Assembly: GCA_032173965.1 (NCBI GenBank)
Contig: CM063284.1
Coordinates: 103,726,410 to 103,790,409, forward strand
Reading direction: 5' to 3'
DNA length: 64,000 nt
Source: Sitta carolinensis
Taxonomy: Eukaryota; Chordata; Aves; Passeriformes; Sittidae
Shown: one piece after another, positions 11,832-23,037 of the stretch
How positions within the stretch are numbered: position 1 is the first letter of the stretch
Layout of the letters: every line of letters begins with the position of its first letter
Translations under genes and position numbers: made by a program
The notes under the pieces: model-generated
What the model was told of the DNA's origin: nothing
Database searches by the model: none
The model's input: the letters and a program-made list of their open reading frames with translations, nothing else

Positions 11832-11876
11832 TCGTCGTCGTCGTCTCCGCGTCGTGTCGTTCCCCCCCCCCCCCCC
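11832..11876. repeat. (CGT)n repeat followed by a 15-base C run
   Basis: Four to five CGT units at about 11832-11845 lead, after a short spacer, into an uninterrupted C run at 11862-11876. The minus strand therefore has G15. Such tracts can form G-quadruplex or i-motif structures and are common sequencing trouble spots. Confidence 0.9.
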
Positions 11877-12694
11877 TCCGTTTGCTGCATCATTCAAATG
11901 AGTAATTCCTAGCTGGCCTTGCGTTGCGGGGCTCTATCCCCCCATCCGCGGGGTTCTGCCAGCCGCCGTGGACTGCCCTCCTCCTTTGCCCGGGGAGCGC
12001 CCCCTTCCCCGGGGAGCCTGCGGGCGAGCGGCGCCGGGGGCACCGGCCTCACCGGGTCCTGCCGCCGGCCCCCGCAGCCCCGCGCGGGCTCCCTAAATAA
12101 GTTGTCGGCAGTTGCTCGGCCCGAGTTTGTCCCGCGTCCCTCCCTGTCAGGACAAGGACAGTGGGGCGGATATTTGCCTCCCCCCGCGGCGAAGTCCGCG
12201 TGTTGCGGGCATCCCGTGGAACCGAGGGGACCGCGTCCCGCCAGACTCGCACGGACCCCGATCCAGACTTCCATGCCCAGAGGCGCGGGTGCCTGGGAGC
12301 GCGCTTCCAGCCGGCAGGGGACAGGAGAGGGGCAGTGTTGCGGAGCTGCCCCGCCGCGGGGAGCGGGGCGGTCGGGACGGGCAGCTCGCCCCGGGCAGGC
12401 GCACCCCTCCGCCGGCCGGCCCCGGCTCCAGCGCGGCTCAGGTGCAGGCGTTTCGCGGTGAAGAGCTCCGCGAATCGCCTGAGCACCCCCGGGGCGGAGG
12501 TTAAAGCGCCTCCCGGGAAGGGCAGGCCTGCCTCCGCCGTGCCGGTGCCCATCGCTTCCCGGGCAGCGGGACCGGCACCGCCGCTCCCCGCCCTGCCGGT
12601 GCCGGAGTGGAGTGGCCCCGGCTGCCGCTGTCCCCGCGTTCCTCCTCCGCCGGGAAGCGAGGCATTTAGCAAGGTCCGTTATGTAATTACGGGC

Positions 12695-12961
12695 TTTTTT
12701 TTTTTTTTTTTTCCCCCTTTCTTGATGCTGTTTCTAAACCCGGCTCGGGATGCCGGCAAGGAAACGGCTAAACCGTGCTTGTTTCTGAAGGAAGCGGATA
12801 GTTTTATTTGATCTCTGAGAAAAAAAAAAAAAAAAAAATTAAGCACTTTGGTTTCACACGTGATTGATTTTTAATCACATTTCATTCATGTTGTTTTCTA
12901 TACCTGTCAGCGGTACCTAAATATGCTGTTAAAGAAAAAAAAAAAAAAAAAAAAAAAAAAA
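12695..12961. repeat. Three homopolymer runs at the right edge of the CpG island
   Basis: T18 at 12695-12712, A19 at 12820-12838 and A27 at 12935-12961 lie within 270 bases, where the CpG island gives way to AT-rich sequence. No retroposon body is attached to any of them that I can recognise. Confidence 0.9.
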
Positions 12962-13417
12962 GTTGTTTAACTTAGAGCCTACTTACCAGTGAAAGGTAGG
13001 TGTGCTTGCAGGCATGGTGTATGCTCGGCTTGTGGTATTGTATTGTATTTCAGTGTTAATGCACCTTTAAAAAGGCAACACTAATTTCTACTCCTGTGTG
13101 GGTCCAGTGTAGATTCTTATGGTACTTCCCCTCCCTTAAAAGACATTGCGAGTTTGAGCATCGTTCACTGATCCAAGAGATCCAGAAGGGTGCATATTGA
13201 AAGATAAATAGGATAAGTATTTGAAGATCAAATAGCTGTTGATAGTAATGATTACATGAAAACTAGGAATAGTTAGTGGCAACAACACAGTTCCTTGTTT
13301 TCTTCTGTAACAGCTTACTTGTCGGTCTGATACTGCATATTTCAGATAACTATCTAAATTAGGTAATTAAATTACATATTTAAATTAGGTAACTAAATTA
13401 GCATGAAATAATTAAAA
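12962..13417. other. Non-coding stretch right of the CpG island
   Basis: AT-rich sequence with a degenerate TATTG repeat near 13037-13050 and the 26-bp spaced duplication at 13355-13400. I see no coding sequence. Confidence 0.55.
13355..13400. repeat. Short direct duplication, 26-bp period
   Basis: The 20-base unit TAAATTAGGTAATTAAATTA (13355-13374) recurs at 13381-13400 with a single T-to-C change and six bases between the copies. It lies downstream of the candidate poly(A) signal on the minus strand. Confidence 0.85.
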
Positions 13418-13439
13418 CATACGGGATAAAAATATGCTT

Positions 13440-13445
13440 TTTATT
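13440..13445 (-). terminator. Candidate poly(A) signal AATAAA
   Basis: On the minus strand AATAAA occurs about 115 bases after the stop codon of the candidate terminal exon, in the context CTCTAATAAAAAGC, with U-rich sequence downstream. The hexamer is frequent in AT-rich DNA, so it counts only because of its spacing to the exon. Confidence 0.3.
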
Positions 13446-13560
13446 AGAGATCTTATCAAGTACTTTAAAGGGTGTAGTAGTGTTTCATTATATATATATG
13501 TCTGTATATATGTCCTTCTGACTTAAAGTTTTACTTCACCAGAACTCTATGTAGTTTAAT

Positions 13561-13698
13561 TCAAGGCTCATTCTGTCTATCTCTTGTGGGATTAACTCTT
13601 GGAAGCATATCAATGTAATCTATTTGTGTTAAACCTTGCAATGTTCTTTCTGTAAAGGTGGTGAATCTCAAAGCAGCTCTGGCTAGTAATGCTTCCAC
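13561..13698 (-). CDS. Candidate terminal coding exon, unknown gene (partial)
   Basis: On the minus strand a textbook acceptor (TTCTTTTTCTATTTCCAG) ends at 13699, followed by an open frame of 45 codons from GTG to the TGA at 13563-13561. An AATAAA sits about 115 bases further on. The predicted end reads VEALLARAALRFTTF, then ERTLQGLTQIDYIDML, then PRVNPTRDRQNEP. It is a charged, non-repetitive sequence that looks more protein-like than most short frames here. The other two frames from the acceptor stop sooner. The same frame happens to stay open upstream through a hydrophobic stretch to about 13900, so an unspliced origin such as a decayed retro-gene is also possible. I do not recognise the family. 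If real, the gene enters from the right and ends about 0.7 kb from the CpG island. Confidence 0.33.
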   Translation of the reverse strand: MEALLARAALRFTTFTERTLQGLTQIDYIDMLPRVNPTRDRQNEP

Positions 13699-13701
13699 CT
13701 G

Positions 13702-16700
13702 GAAATAGAAAAAGAACTGTGTAAATAATTCATGAGATAGTGTAAGAAATAAAGGTAATCCCACACTAAGGAAGAGTATTACAGGAGGAAGAGTCCATGG
13801 AATTTTTTTCATTTTCACCCTGATCTCATACCATACAGTAACTAAAATTTTCATCCAAATTGTAAGAGACAGATGCAATGCCCTGAGACTGGCATTGCCG
13901 TTTTAAGTAGGTGAGATTTCAAGGTACTTTTAAAGTGAGATAGTTTATTCAGCTCTTTATTGCTCTAACCAAACTTAATTTTTACTGCCTCTGTTGTATT
14001 ATCTCTCAAGATTTAAGAAAGCTATTTTTTGTCAGGGGCACGTAATTAATACTTGTTCTCTTATGCCAAAATTTGCAATTGTGCGTAAAGCTCATCCAAA
14101 GGAACCTGCAAAGTGGATCTCCATGGTAACGAGAGAGAGATTGAGAGAGAGAGAAAAAGGATTTTCTCCCTCGCCATAGGTCAAGACCAGACGCCTACCC
14201 ATTCCTTAACTTGTTAGCAGCATTCATTGGCACCTTCCTCTCTGTGGTTATTTTGCCTCCTGGGGTGTGCTTTTACTGTTGCCTCATGCTTGCAGAGTGA
14301 GAATGATGCTACGCTGGATGAGCACAGCTTCTGTGTTTCTCGCTGCCCTAATCCTCCCTTCTGCTTTCATTGTATTTAAGTGCTTCAATACCTATATGAG
14401 TTTACTGTGGAATTTGGGGAAATATCTTGTTTTCCCCATCAGATTTTTGTTTTGAAGACCTGTCTTGTCTCTAACTCTGAGACAAGCTCTGTAATAGCTG
14501 ACAGAAACTTACTCTCTAGTTCTCTTCAGATGAAAATGCATTCATCTCCTTTTTCTCTGTTATTTGTCTGTATTGGTTTTGGAGTTGAAGATGTTTCATA
14601 GCACTAAAAGCAGTCTACTTCTCACCTGGGAGCAGGGCTGAATTTAATATTTTTCAGTCAGTGTGCGAGATGTGATACCGGGGTTACTGTTTAAAGATGT
14701 TCAGCACAGAAAACCTTTCTTTTGCCCTAACTCCATCATTACAGAGCAGCAATTTGGAACAGCTCTTTTTGGGGGAATCACTGGAGGTTTTTTTCCCTTT
14801 CTCTTCTTTGAAGAACTGTCTACCTAGACTGTGTCTCTTTTGAAGTTGAGATTAAATGAACACATTTTAGTCTAGATGATCCTGTAGTCAGATACTTAAA
14901 ACTTTCACGGAGGAATTTAACGTATTTTCTATTTCCATTTTCCTTTCTGTACTCAGTTTTTGTAGCTACGATCTCATAAGTGGATACCAAATGGCTTTTC
15001 AAATTACTCCCTTAGGCTGCTGGTGCACCAGGTCTCTCTGGGCATATTTCCAGCTCTTTTGCCTTTCCTTGTGACATATCTTGGGATAATTTGAAAACAT
15101 CTGCTAAAGCAACCATCTTAATATAAGACAGCAGTCATCATTTGTCACTGAGCAATATGTCATTTGTGGCTTTCTAATTGGAAGACAGATGCTGATACTG
15201 ACTTTGGCCTTCTTAACTTGTCTAGTTGGCAGATTGTCTGTAGAAACACTTTGCAGTGCTTTAAAATCACACAGTGTATTTCTACTATTCTATCTCTGTG
15301 TTTCTTAAAGAATTGCCTGTGCCATTTGAAAATCTGCTCAAGAAACCATAATGATAGCAGCTAGTATAATCTTGCTTTCCAAGTAAATTTGACTTTATGC
15401 ATCTCTCCAGTGTCTTCTGGCTAGATTGAAGCCATTTTTAAATAGTTTCCTCTGTAGCTTTTTCTGTAGACTTTCTCCAATGAGCAATTTCTGATCTCTT
15501 GCTGCCTGATGCCCTCTCCCTCTATTGGTGGCATTTCAAAGAATGTCACTCATTCCAGTTGTTTCCCTGTTTTCAAAAATTTAGCATCACTTTTAACTAA
15601 CTAAGGAGGTTCTTCATATTCTGATTTCTTATACTAAGGAAACTAGGGATTTGAGACATGAACTTCTATATGTGTGAAGGAAATGTATACTTCTAGATTC
15701 CTAGATCCAGGCTTTGAACCTCAGTTGCCATGGTTCAAATGACAAAAGCATGTATAACCAAAGATCTCAGTAGTTACAGATGGTGTTTTATACCTAGAAG
15801 GTGCTTTTTTAAGCTTTGTAAGTTAATTTTGTATGTAGGTTGCAGTAGCTTGAATTGGCTTGCAACATCTTACAGGTTTCAGCATCTTAATATCCTGATG
15901 TGGTGGCTGCTGGATCAAGTCAAAGATTTCTTGATTGTTTTTTTTTTCTTTCCTGTTGTGGAAAAGGGAGATAAGATGGCAAAGATCCCTAAAAGTTTTG
16001 TCCATTGACTGTGCTTGAAAGCCTATTAATTGTTATGGATGTATATCCTCTCTGAAGGTATTTCAAGGAATGTGCTGGTAGGATGGTAGCTGAGTTACTT
16101 TTTCAAATGAAGGGGCTGTTTTTTTTTTCAGCCAGCTTCCCAAGTGTGACTTCAATTCCTATTTCTGTGCTTATACATACTTTCTTTCCATGTGCCTGTT
16201 TAGTTTTGCAGGTGGAACAGGATGCTGTATCTGACTGGAGGTCAATAACAATAAGTGACAATGATTAGCAGTCTCACCTACCTTTGCCATGGTAACTTCA
16301 GTTTTAGCAGCGTGCATCCAGCATTGAAAGTCAACATGGAGAATTACTATTTCAGTACTGATCTGTTGATCTGTGTGTTTCTTTCATCTTGTTATCAGGG
16401 GAAAAAAAAGAAAAAGGAAGAAAAAGATTATGGAAGGGTGGACATGAAATCAAGGAGTTTGCTTTGTGGTAGTGGTTTCAACAGTATCTTTTCATATATA
16501 GCTTGTCAACAGACAGCGTGCAGTTGCATTTGTCCAGCCAGAAGCGTTGAGAGTCGGTGTGCTTCATGGATGCAAGGTGTCTCTCAAATGTCCAATGTGA
16601 GAATCTCTATCTTCTTTCCATCCTGCAGCAGGAAGAATTCTGGAGTCCCTGCAGCATACCATTCACATAGGGTGACCTTCATTTTGTGTTTCATAGAGGA

Positions 16701-16989
16701 ATGTAGCTCCTGGTTCTGTGGTGCTGGAACAGCATTGACGCAAGTGGTTTACAAGGGCTTCAGAGATCCTTTGTTCTCATCAGTCTGTGTCTTCTGGCTA
16801 TCTCTTGGCTGGGCAAAATGCTCAGGGTGTGGGTTGGTTCTTTAAAGATTTAAATTGTTACATTTGGTTTACCTCCATAATGTTGTAGGGTTCGTTTTTT
16901 TGGGTTTTTTTTAAATGCATGTGTGTTACGGTATTTTAGAACATCAGTAAATTCCATTATCAGATCCCATTTTCTAAGAATATACCTTA
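13702..16989. other. Non-coding stretch, no supported gene
   Basis: Sequence of intron type with a GA microsatellite at 14131-14156. The only frame of note is a 195-codon plus-strand ORF at 16261-16845, discussed under findings. It includes a lysine run from an A-rich patch and has no recognisable domain. Confidence 0.55.
14131..14156. repeat. (GA)n microsatellite
   Basis: GAGAGAGAGATTGAGAGAGA-type tract of about 26 bases with one TT interruption. Confidence 0.88.
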
Positions 16990-17098
16990 GGATCTGAGCA
17001 ACCTGATCTACTGGAAAGTGTGCACTCCCAAGATGGAGATTGTAATTAATGACCTTTAAGGTCTCTTCCAACCCAAACGATTCTGTGGTTTTGTGGTT
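16990..17098 (+). mobile_element. CR1 LINE 3'-terminal fragment
   Basis: About 110 bases of the CR1 3' end: the GAGCAACCTGATCTACTGGA block, then GACCTTTAAGGTCTCTTCCA, then ACCCAAACGATTCTGTGGTT. This is the order and spacing of the CR1 terminus. It is strongly 5'-truncated. The terminal repeat is degenerate, so the copy is old. Confidence 0.9.
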
Positions 17099-17197
17099 CA
17101 TTTTGCTGTTCCTTCTAACAGATCTTTACCTGCAGTGCTTACTGCCAAATTTATATACAATTTTGTAAATAATATTGATGAATATCCCAGTGAAACT

Positions 17198-17251
17198 TTT
17201 TAATTCTACTTTGCCACCCCATAGCAATGGGGTGGCAAAGTAGAATTAAAA
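17198..17251. repeat. Perfect 25-bp inverted repeat with 4-nt loop
   Basis: Arms 17198-17222 and 17227-17251 are exact reverse complements over 25 bases, separated by the four bases AGCA. The outermost pair beyond the arms (17197/17252) would be a T-G wobble. The arms include the GC-rich core TTTGCCACCCCA. In RNA this would fold into a very stable hairpin. It differs from a usual pre-miRNA in having no bulges and a tiny loop. It is about 100 bp to the right of a CR1 terminus but shares no sequence with CR1. Likely origins are a template-switch mutation or a small foldback. A regulatory hairpin is possible but unsupported. Confidence 0.95.
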
Positions 17252-20200
17252 GAGAAAAAAAATCACCAAGGAAGGAATGAAAGAAATAGAATTAGGAGAA
17301 TTTATTGTAATTTCATATAAATTAAGTATTGCAAACATTGTCAAAACAATTAAGATTTAAAAATTAATAGTAATTCTGAAATTCCATTCATGGGAGAACT
17401 GTACAACCATAAAATGTAATACTTGAGAAGATGTTTAAAATTATTTTCTGAGGAAAATATCTCAAGTATCTAGATTGCATCTGTCCTTTAATAACAGCAG
17501 CAAAGTAGGGCTAGTGGTTACTTGATTAGTGATACTTTGAAAAGTATCATATTTATATCATTGTATAAAATTAAATACTCTAGAAGAACAGATACAATGT
17601 CTGTTTAGGAAGCACTGTAAATATAAGTGAAAAAGGTGGATTTCTTAATTTTCATATGGATATCTACATGATAAAATAAACTCAAGTGGAATTAGAAACC
17701 AGAGATGAAACCTTTTTCTCACACATTTGGATCTCACTTTTCCTTTGAAAAGAACCAATGCAGGTTTCTTTTCTTAGCAACAACAAAAAAATGAACAGAA
17801 GAAACAAGCTACTGATACTGCACTAGGAGAGTCTTCTGAATGGTATTCAAACCAACTGGCTGTCCTGTTAGCTCAGAAAAAAAGAAGTTTTTAATTTCTT
17901 AATTACTAGAAACCTACTTGTGTAAAAAATATGGTTGCATCTTTCCCCTTGTTTTGTTTTTGGTTTTTTGGGGGGTGTTTTGGTCCATGACAACTGCTTC
18001 AAATATGACATTCTTTGTAGAGCTGTTTCAATATCCATGTAATGTCCTTTACAGAGCTGCAGTGGCACAGTAGCTGACGAGCATTCACTTCACCTTGGCT
18101 AGAAATGTTAGTTGGAGTTTCTGTATGTAACCTGCAAATCTGTGTGGTGCTTCTTACCATACTGTGATGATATGTGGGCTGACTTCCATAATTATTTGTA
18201 TGGTGTTCTACATCTCTATAGCATGATTTAAATGTCCCTACTGGGAATCTTCATGCTGTGTTTTGCAGGGAGAGTTATATAGCAGAATTATATATGAACG
18301 AAAACTAAATACAAAGATGTTCTGCTGTACTTGATCATTTACAAAGTCGGTAGTACAGGAGGTACTTACAAAATCATTGCAGTGTGCTGCAAAATAATTA
18401 ATGTGTTTAATTATTTTCCAGAGGATGTTTTTGACAGAATCAAGGCAAAATATGAGAGCACACTGAAATTCTTGACCTGATCCTTTGCTCTTTGTGCGGA
18501 ATGGCATTTTGAGCATGAACTGCAGGGGCAGGCTGCCTGCCCTCTATGACATGTTAAATGTTGAGCACCAGTTGGTCAGGCCCCTATTGGAGGGGTTTTT
18601 TAATGTGAAAAAATATTGAAATGCAGTAGCAAAACTTGCTCTACTGCACAAGTAGAGCACTTAAACCTGTAGAGCCCTTTGAAGAGAAGAAATTACTCAA
18701 GGATCACAGCATTTCTACAGGACCTAGGAGAAATTAATTGCATCATGTTTCTTTGTTCTTTATTTCTGGTCCCTCTATGACAACACATAGCAAAGCATGG
18801 TGAGAAAAAGATGAAGGTTCATCTCAGTGCTCATTTCTGTTTCTTTTGGAACTAAAAATAAATTTTTACTACAATGAGAAGAAAATTTTGCAATGATCAA
18901 TTTTTCTAGCATACTTTACCCATTTATAGAAACTTTTAATTTGCTTTTACTGTTTAACTTGTCTGTAGTTTGCTTTGAGCTGCTGTAGGACCAAAGAAAA
19001 CTGGTCCATTTTCCCAAAGACTTAAAATCTCTGTAAGAGTAGAGAAACTAATATGTAGGAAAGCCTACAAATGTAAATTTTATTTGTTTAAAAGCTTCAA
19101 TATTATTATTCTGTAATGGTGTCATGCTAAAGTTTATTTTCATATTTAAATACTACATAATTCAGAACAAATGCTGCCAGTGGTCTGTGCACAGTTCCCA
19201 GGGATCTCTGTGCAGTGTTTCCCTGATGAAAGAAAAAAAAATGCTTTAACCTGAGGCTACTGCAGAAAACCCCAGTATTTTATTTTATTGCAAATTAAGA
19301 GATACAGATGAATAAATTGTATGTGGATTTTTTTTTTTCTTGGATCAACTGTGATTCTTGTTTGTTTCTTTTTATACAGAACTGGGACCGTTGAGTATTT
19401 GTTGTATAATTAATTAATTGATGAGTTTGCCAGATCTAGTTTAGCCTTTCTGGCTACGTTAGCGTACAGAGTCCTTGCAGCTGATTTATACATGGGTTTG
19501 AGCACATGCTGAAGGAGACAGTGTGACAGTATAGTGGTTTTGAGCAACTTGGTTTGTTTGGGGGTTTTTTAGTGATTTGTATTAAAATATGAACATTGTG
19601 TTGACTCTGGTTTTGTGTGTACATGAGAGTAACTTGTGTTAACGTAGAACATAAATGATTTCAGTTTTATCGGACGGTTTTGCTGTAACGTTTAGTCTAA
19701 CCATAAACTGCTCTGAACTCATCTTTCCTTCCATATCCAGCTCATGGCAGCTGCTGCCCACGTTAGCAATATGCTTGATAAATGTGGAGTACCTCTTCAG
19801 GCTCGCATATGCTTGGAATTTAGGTTTCAAAATCAGGATTGAGTTTTGATGGGGATTTTTTTTCCTCAACCACAGGGAGAACAAAAGTGAGTGAGTGGAT
19901 TCCCTTTAAACTCCCTTATTCTTGATGTTGATCTCTCCCTGCTCTTTGATTTTGTAGGGAAGGCTGAAGAGAAGCTGAGATTAGCTATTCAGGCACATGG
20001 GACACTCACTGTAAGGAGTTTTTGTTGCCTTTCTGGTGGAGCACTGAGAACTTCAAGGAGGAAAGGTGAATTCCTTTCTGGAAGGTGTTGAGGTAGTAAG
20101 TGCACTCTTCACTCACATCTCAGGGCTGAAGAGGCCGCTTTAGCTATTGTCATCAGGTGGCCTGGAGAACACGGATTTATCGAACTGGCATCATAAGTCA

Positions 20201-22957
20201 GTAGCAGACTGCATAGAGCCCAGGTCAGTCAGGACTATGGTGGTGCTCACTGGACTGCACACAGGGCAGACCCAGCTGTCACAAGTCTGCTTCTCAGGAG
20301 CAGTCACCCAGTGGGTGTATTATTAGACAGTTTTTCTGCATAGTCATGGTGACTGGCCACAATTTTGGGGGCACCAGTGGCAGTTACTCTTATTTTTGAT
20401 AGTAGTAAACACCGTGTACTCTTGGTAAAGGAAATAGTATTGAAGCAGGCAGACATGCGCCTTCTACAGAGTGTATCTAGCCAATATGTTATTTAGTATA
20501 CCGTGTTATATGGCTGAATAAATAAATACAAGACGCCTATAAGAGATCTGAATTGCAAAATCTAATATGATAATACGTTTCTCACCACTAGCAGAGCCCA
20601 GTAATTTACTACTACAATTTGGTGTCATAGATATGATTCATTCTATTTTAGTGGATGCAAACAAATTGCTTTACGTTCGTGTAGTAATTTATTACTCAAA
20701 GCTGAATGCATGCTTTGTGTGATACCAAGATTCTTGAAAAATTTATTATAAAATATTTTCTTTATATGTGTTTTGTGAGGGGGAAAAAAGTAAATTTTTC
20801 AGCACATACTATTTAAACAATCATCAGAAAATGTTTAATTCATCAGTCAAGAGGACAAGAACAGTTCTTGATCCAGTTGATTTTCAATGACAAATCATGC
20901 TGGACCCAAACTGAGTTCTTACAACATCTGATACTAAATGTGTGTGTAACCCAAATACTCAGTCACTTTCCAGTTTTTTTCATCTGTAATATGATTTTTT
21001 TTATTAAGCTAAGCTGCCTGCTGTGTGTTTTGTGTTGTAAAAAGTTAAGCCACAGTATTAGAAAGAAAATGTTAAAATACGTTGATCAGTACGTGTGCTG
21101 CACATCTTATCTGTTTAAAATAGACAAATAGTGAAAAAAAAATTCATTTTGCTTCCCCCTTTGAATTTGCAGCTTAGTCATGGATTGTTGCCCACAATTT
21201 TATGGAGCCTAATCATGTAGTCCTTTTTTAATAGATTCCATTATTATCATTACAATATACCACCTAAAGTAAGTAAATTAATTCAGCAGAGTCTCTCTGG
21301 AGCTAAGTTTGTGTGTGTGCACTGGAATATTAAGTGTGGCAAATGTAGTATTAATGGTTATTTTGTTAAGCAATTTCTTAGAGTTTGCGTGGACATATTC
21401 TAAGAAGTAGGATTAATTTTTTGTATTTATTGCTAGGTCAAATACTTTTTGAAAGTAGGATGAAATTAGTCATGCTTTATCTAACAACTACTTTTAACTA
21501 ATTCTGCTTATGCTGATTAATAAAAGCAAAATCAAAATAAATATATACTGAACAAAAACATTGTGAAAAAAGCTCTCAAAGCTGTGTGTTTTTATCTGAA
21601 TAGACATATCTTGTTCCTTTTTATGCAGCAACTGGATAGCATTAATAGAAAACAGAAACGTATTTGCAGCAGAGTTTATTTCAGTAGATGCAAAGTGCAG
21701 AAAACTGGGTTTGTGACTGCTGTGTTCACAGGGAGGTAAGTGGGATGAAAACAGGAATGGATTTGACTTAATGCTAGATTCAAGTAGGTGGAAATGTGAG
21801 TAACATAAAGCCAAATGAAAACCTGTTTTTATTATGTAATTTCTTTTTTTCAGCATCCGCTGTTTGGAGATTTTAAAAATTTGCCTCACCCTGGAGTGTT
21901 TGGGGTTTGGGATTTTTTTGGGGAAGAGGGGTAGAAGTTAATCATCTAGATAGTGGAATCTACAGCAGCTGGAGGGAAGAAAAGACAGACAAACAAAAAA
22001 ACCCAAAACAAACCCACAAAAAACTCAAGGTCTTCACTTAACAATAGTTTACTTAGCCAATTAGGAATAAATTGGAATTTTAGGACCCTAAGGTATAGTG
22101 CCTAGAACATAAAGCACAGAATAGTCCATGAGTAAAGCAAGAACAGAATCTGTGTATAAAATGTCTTAATGCATATGACAACTGGCAAATGATTTGCGGA
22201 GGTCAGGACACAGTAATACATGAGATGTGTTCTCTGTCTCCTCCTCAGTGACCAATAAAATATTTGCCATCCCTGTTGCAGTAACAGCATTGTCACTACT
22301 TATTTGGTATTAAAGAGTCTGAGTTTAGCAAGGAGAAATGAGTTCATAATTGTTGAAATTACAGGAAAATTGTTTTACATAAAAGAAAATCACATCACAC
22401 AGAAGTAGTACAGAAAATTTCAGAGTTTTCCTTGCCAACTTTGTTGCAAGTGAGCACATAACGTGAATTAATTTTATAACATAATTAAGTTGTATAACCA
22501 AGAACAACGATTAAACAATTTAAAGTTGTGCTTTTAGATTTATAGATATTTACATTTTTATTTATAATATCACTTCCAAATGCATTTCCTGTTTCAGAGA
22601 TGATAAATAGATGTTTCCTACTTTCAGACCATATCTGGTAATACAAGTGAAAATAGCACAGTAATTTGGAGTAGTAACGTGAAAAAAAAGTTGCAGTTCT
22701 AAACAAATTGTAACATGCTGCATATTCCCTAAATTATTACCTAGTAGATGAAGTCAAACCAGATTAAAATGCTTGTAATTCTAAGTTATAATTAATCCAC
22801 CATTGTATTTTGTCAACAGTGTGAATTTCAATTTATAATAACCTTTCCAACTATCCTGTAAGGTCAAACATTATTGCAAGCTTTTTTTCTGGTGGAGTGG
22901 TATCTTTTGTGCCTGTCAGAGCTCAAGGATCTTCTGAACAAAGCTCTTAGTTATGTG
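17252..22957. other. Non-coding stretch, no supported gene
   Basis: AT-rich sequence without a recognisable gene, RNA or transposon. Frames of up to about 131 codons (for example 21494-21889, minus) have biased, low-complexity composition and no motifs. A slightly GC-richer part lies at about 20090-20350. Short A or T runs are common, and none exceeds about 12. Confidence 0.55.
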
Positions 22958-23037
22958 GTTAGTTTTAGGTTGTCATACAGGGAGTTGTTCTTGATGATCT
23001 TTGTCAGTCCCTTCCAACTTGAGATATTCTATGATCT
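22958..23037 (+). mobile_element. CR1 LINE 3'-terminal fragment
   Basis: About 80 bases with the CR1 closing block: GTTGTTCTTGATGATCTTTG, then CAGTCCCTTCCAACTTGAGA, then TATTCTATGATCTTA. The final ATTCTATGA matches the CR1 terminal unit. The fragment is short and diverged but correctly ordered. Confidence 0.82.

Larger units (their letters stand above)
10395..12700. promoter_or_regulatory. CpG island, probable promoter region
   Basis: About 2.3 kb of very GC-rich, CpG-dense sequence rises sharply from AT-rich flanks on both sides. It contains Sp1/KLF-type GC boxes (CCCCGCCC at 10655-10662, GGGGCGGG at 11805-11812, GGGGCGG at 12365-12371) and CGGAAG ETS-type cores, with no convincing TATA box. 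This is the classical architecture of a vertebrate CpG-island promoter with dispersed start sites. A good plus-strand splice donor follows position 11404, so transcription to the right is the better guess. A minus-strand donor-like CCG/GTGAGG near 12050 means divergent transcription cannot be excluded. ORFs of up to about 216 codons on both strands reflect low stop frequency in GC-rich DNA and show no domain. The gene served is not identified. Confidence 0.88.

Noticed and set aside
12049..12811. Overlapping frames of 207 and 216 codons on opposite strands in the CpG island
   Set aside because: Ala/Arg/Pro/Gly-rich composition is dictated by GC content. There is no start context, splice logic or recognisable motif.
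20089..20101. Thirteen bases identical to the 5' end of the let-7 family member miR-98 (TGAGGTAGTAAGT)
   Set aside because: Identity stops after 13 bases, and no complementary arm able to form a precursor hairpin lies within the next 100 bases. It is a chance match.
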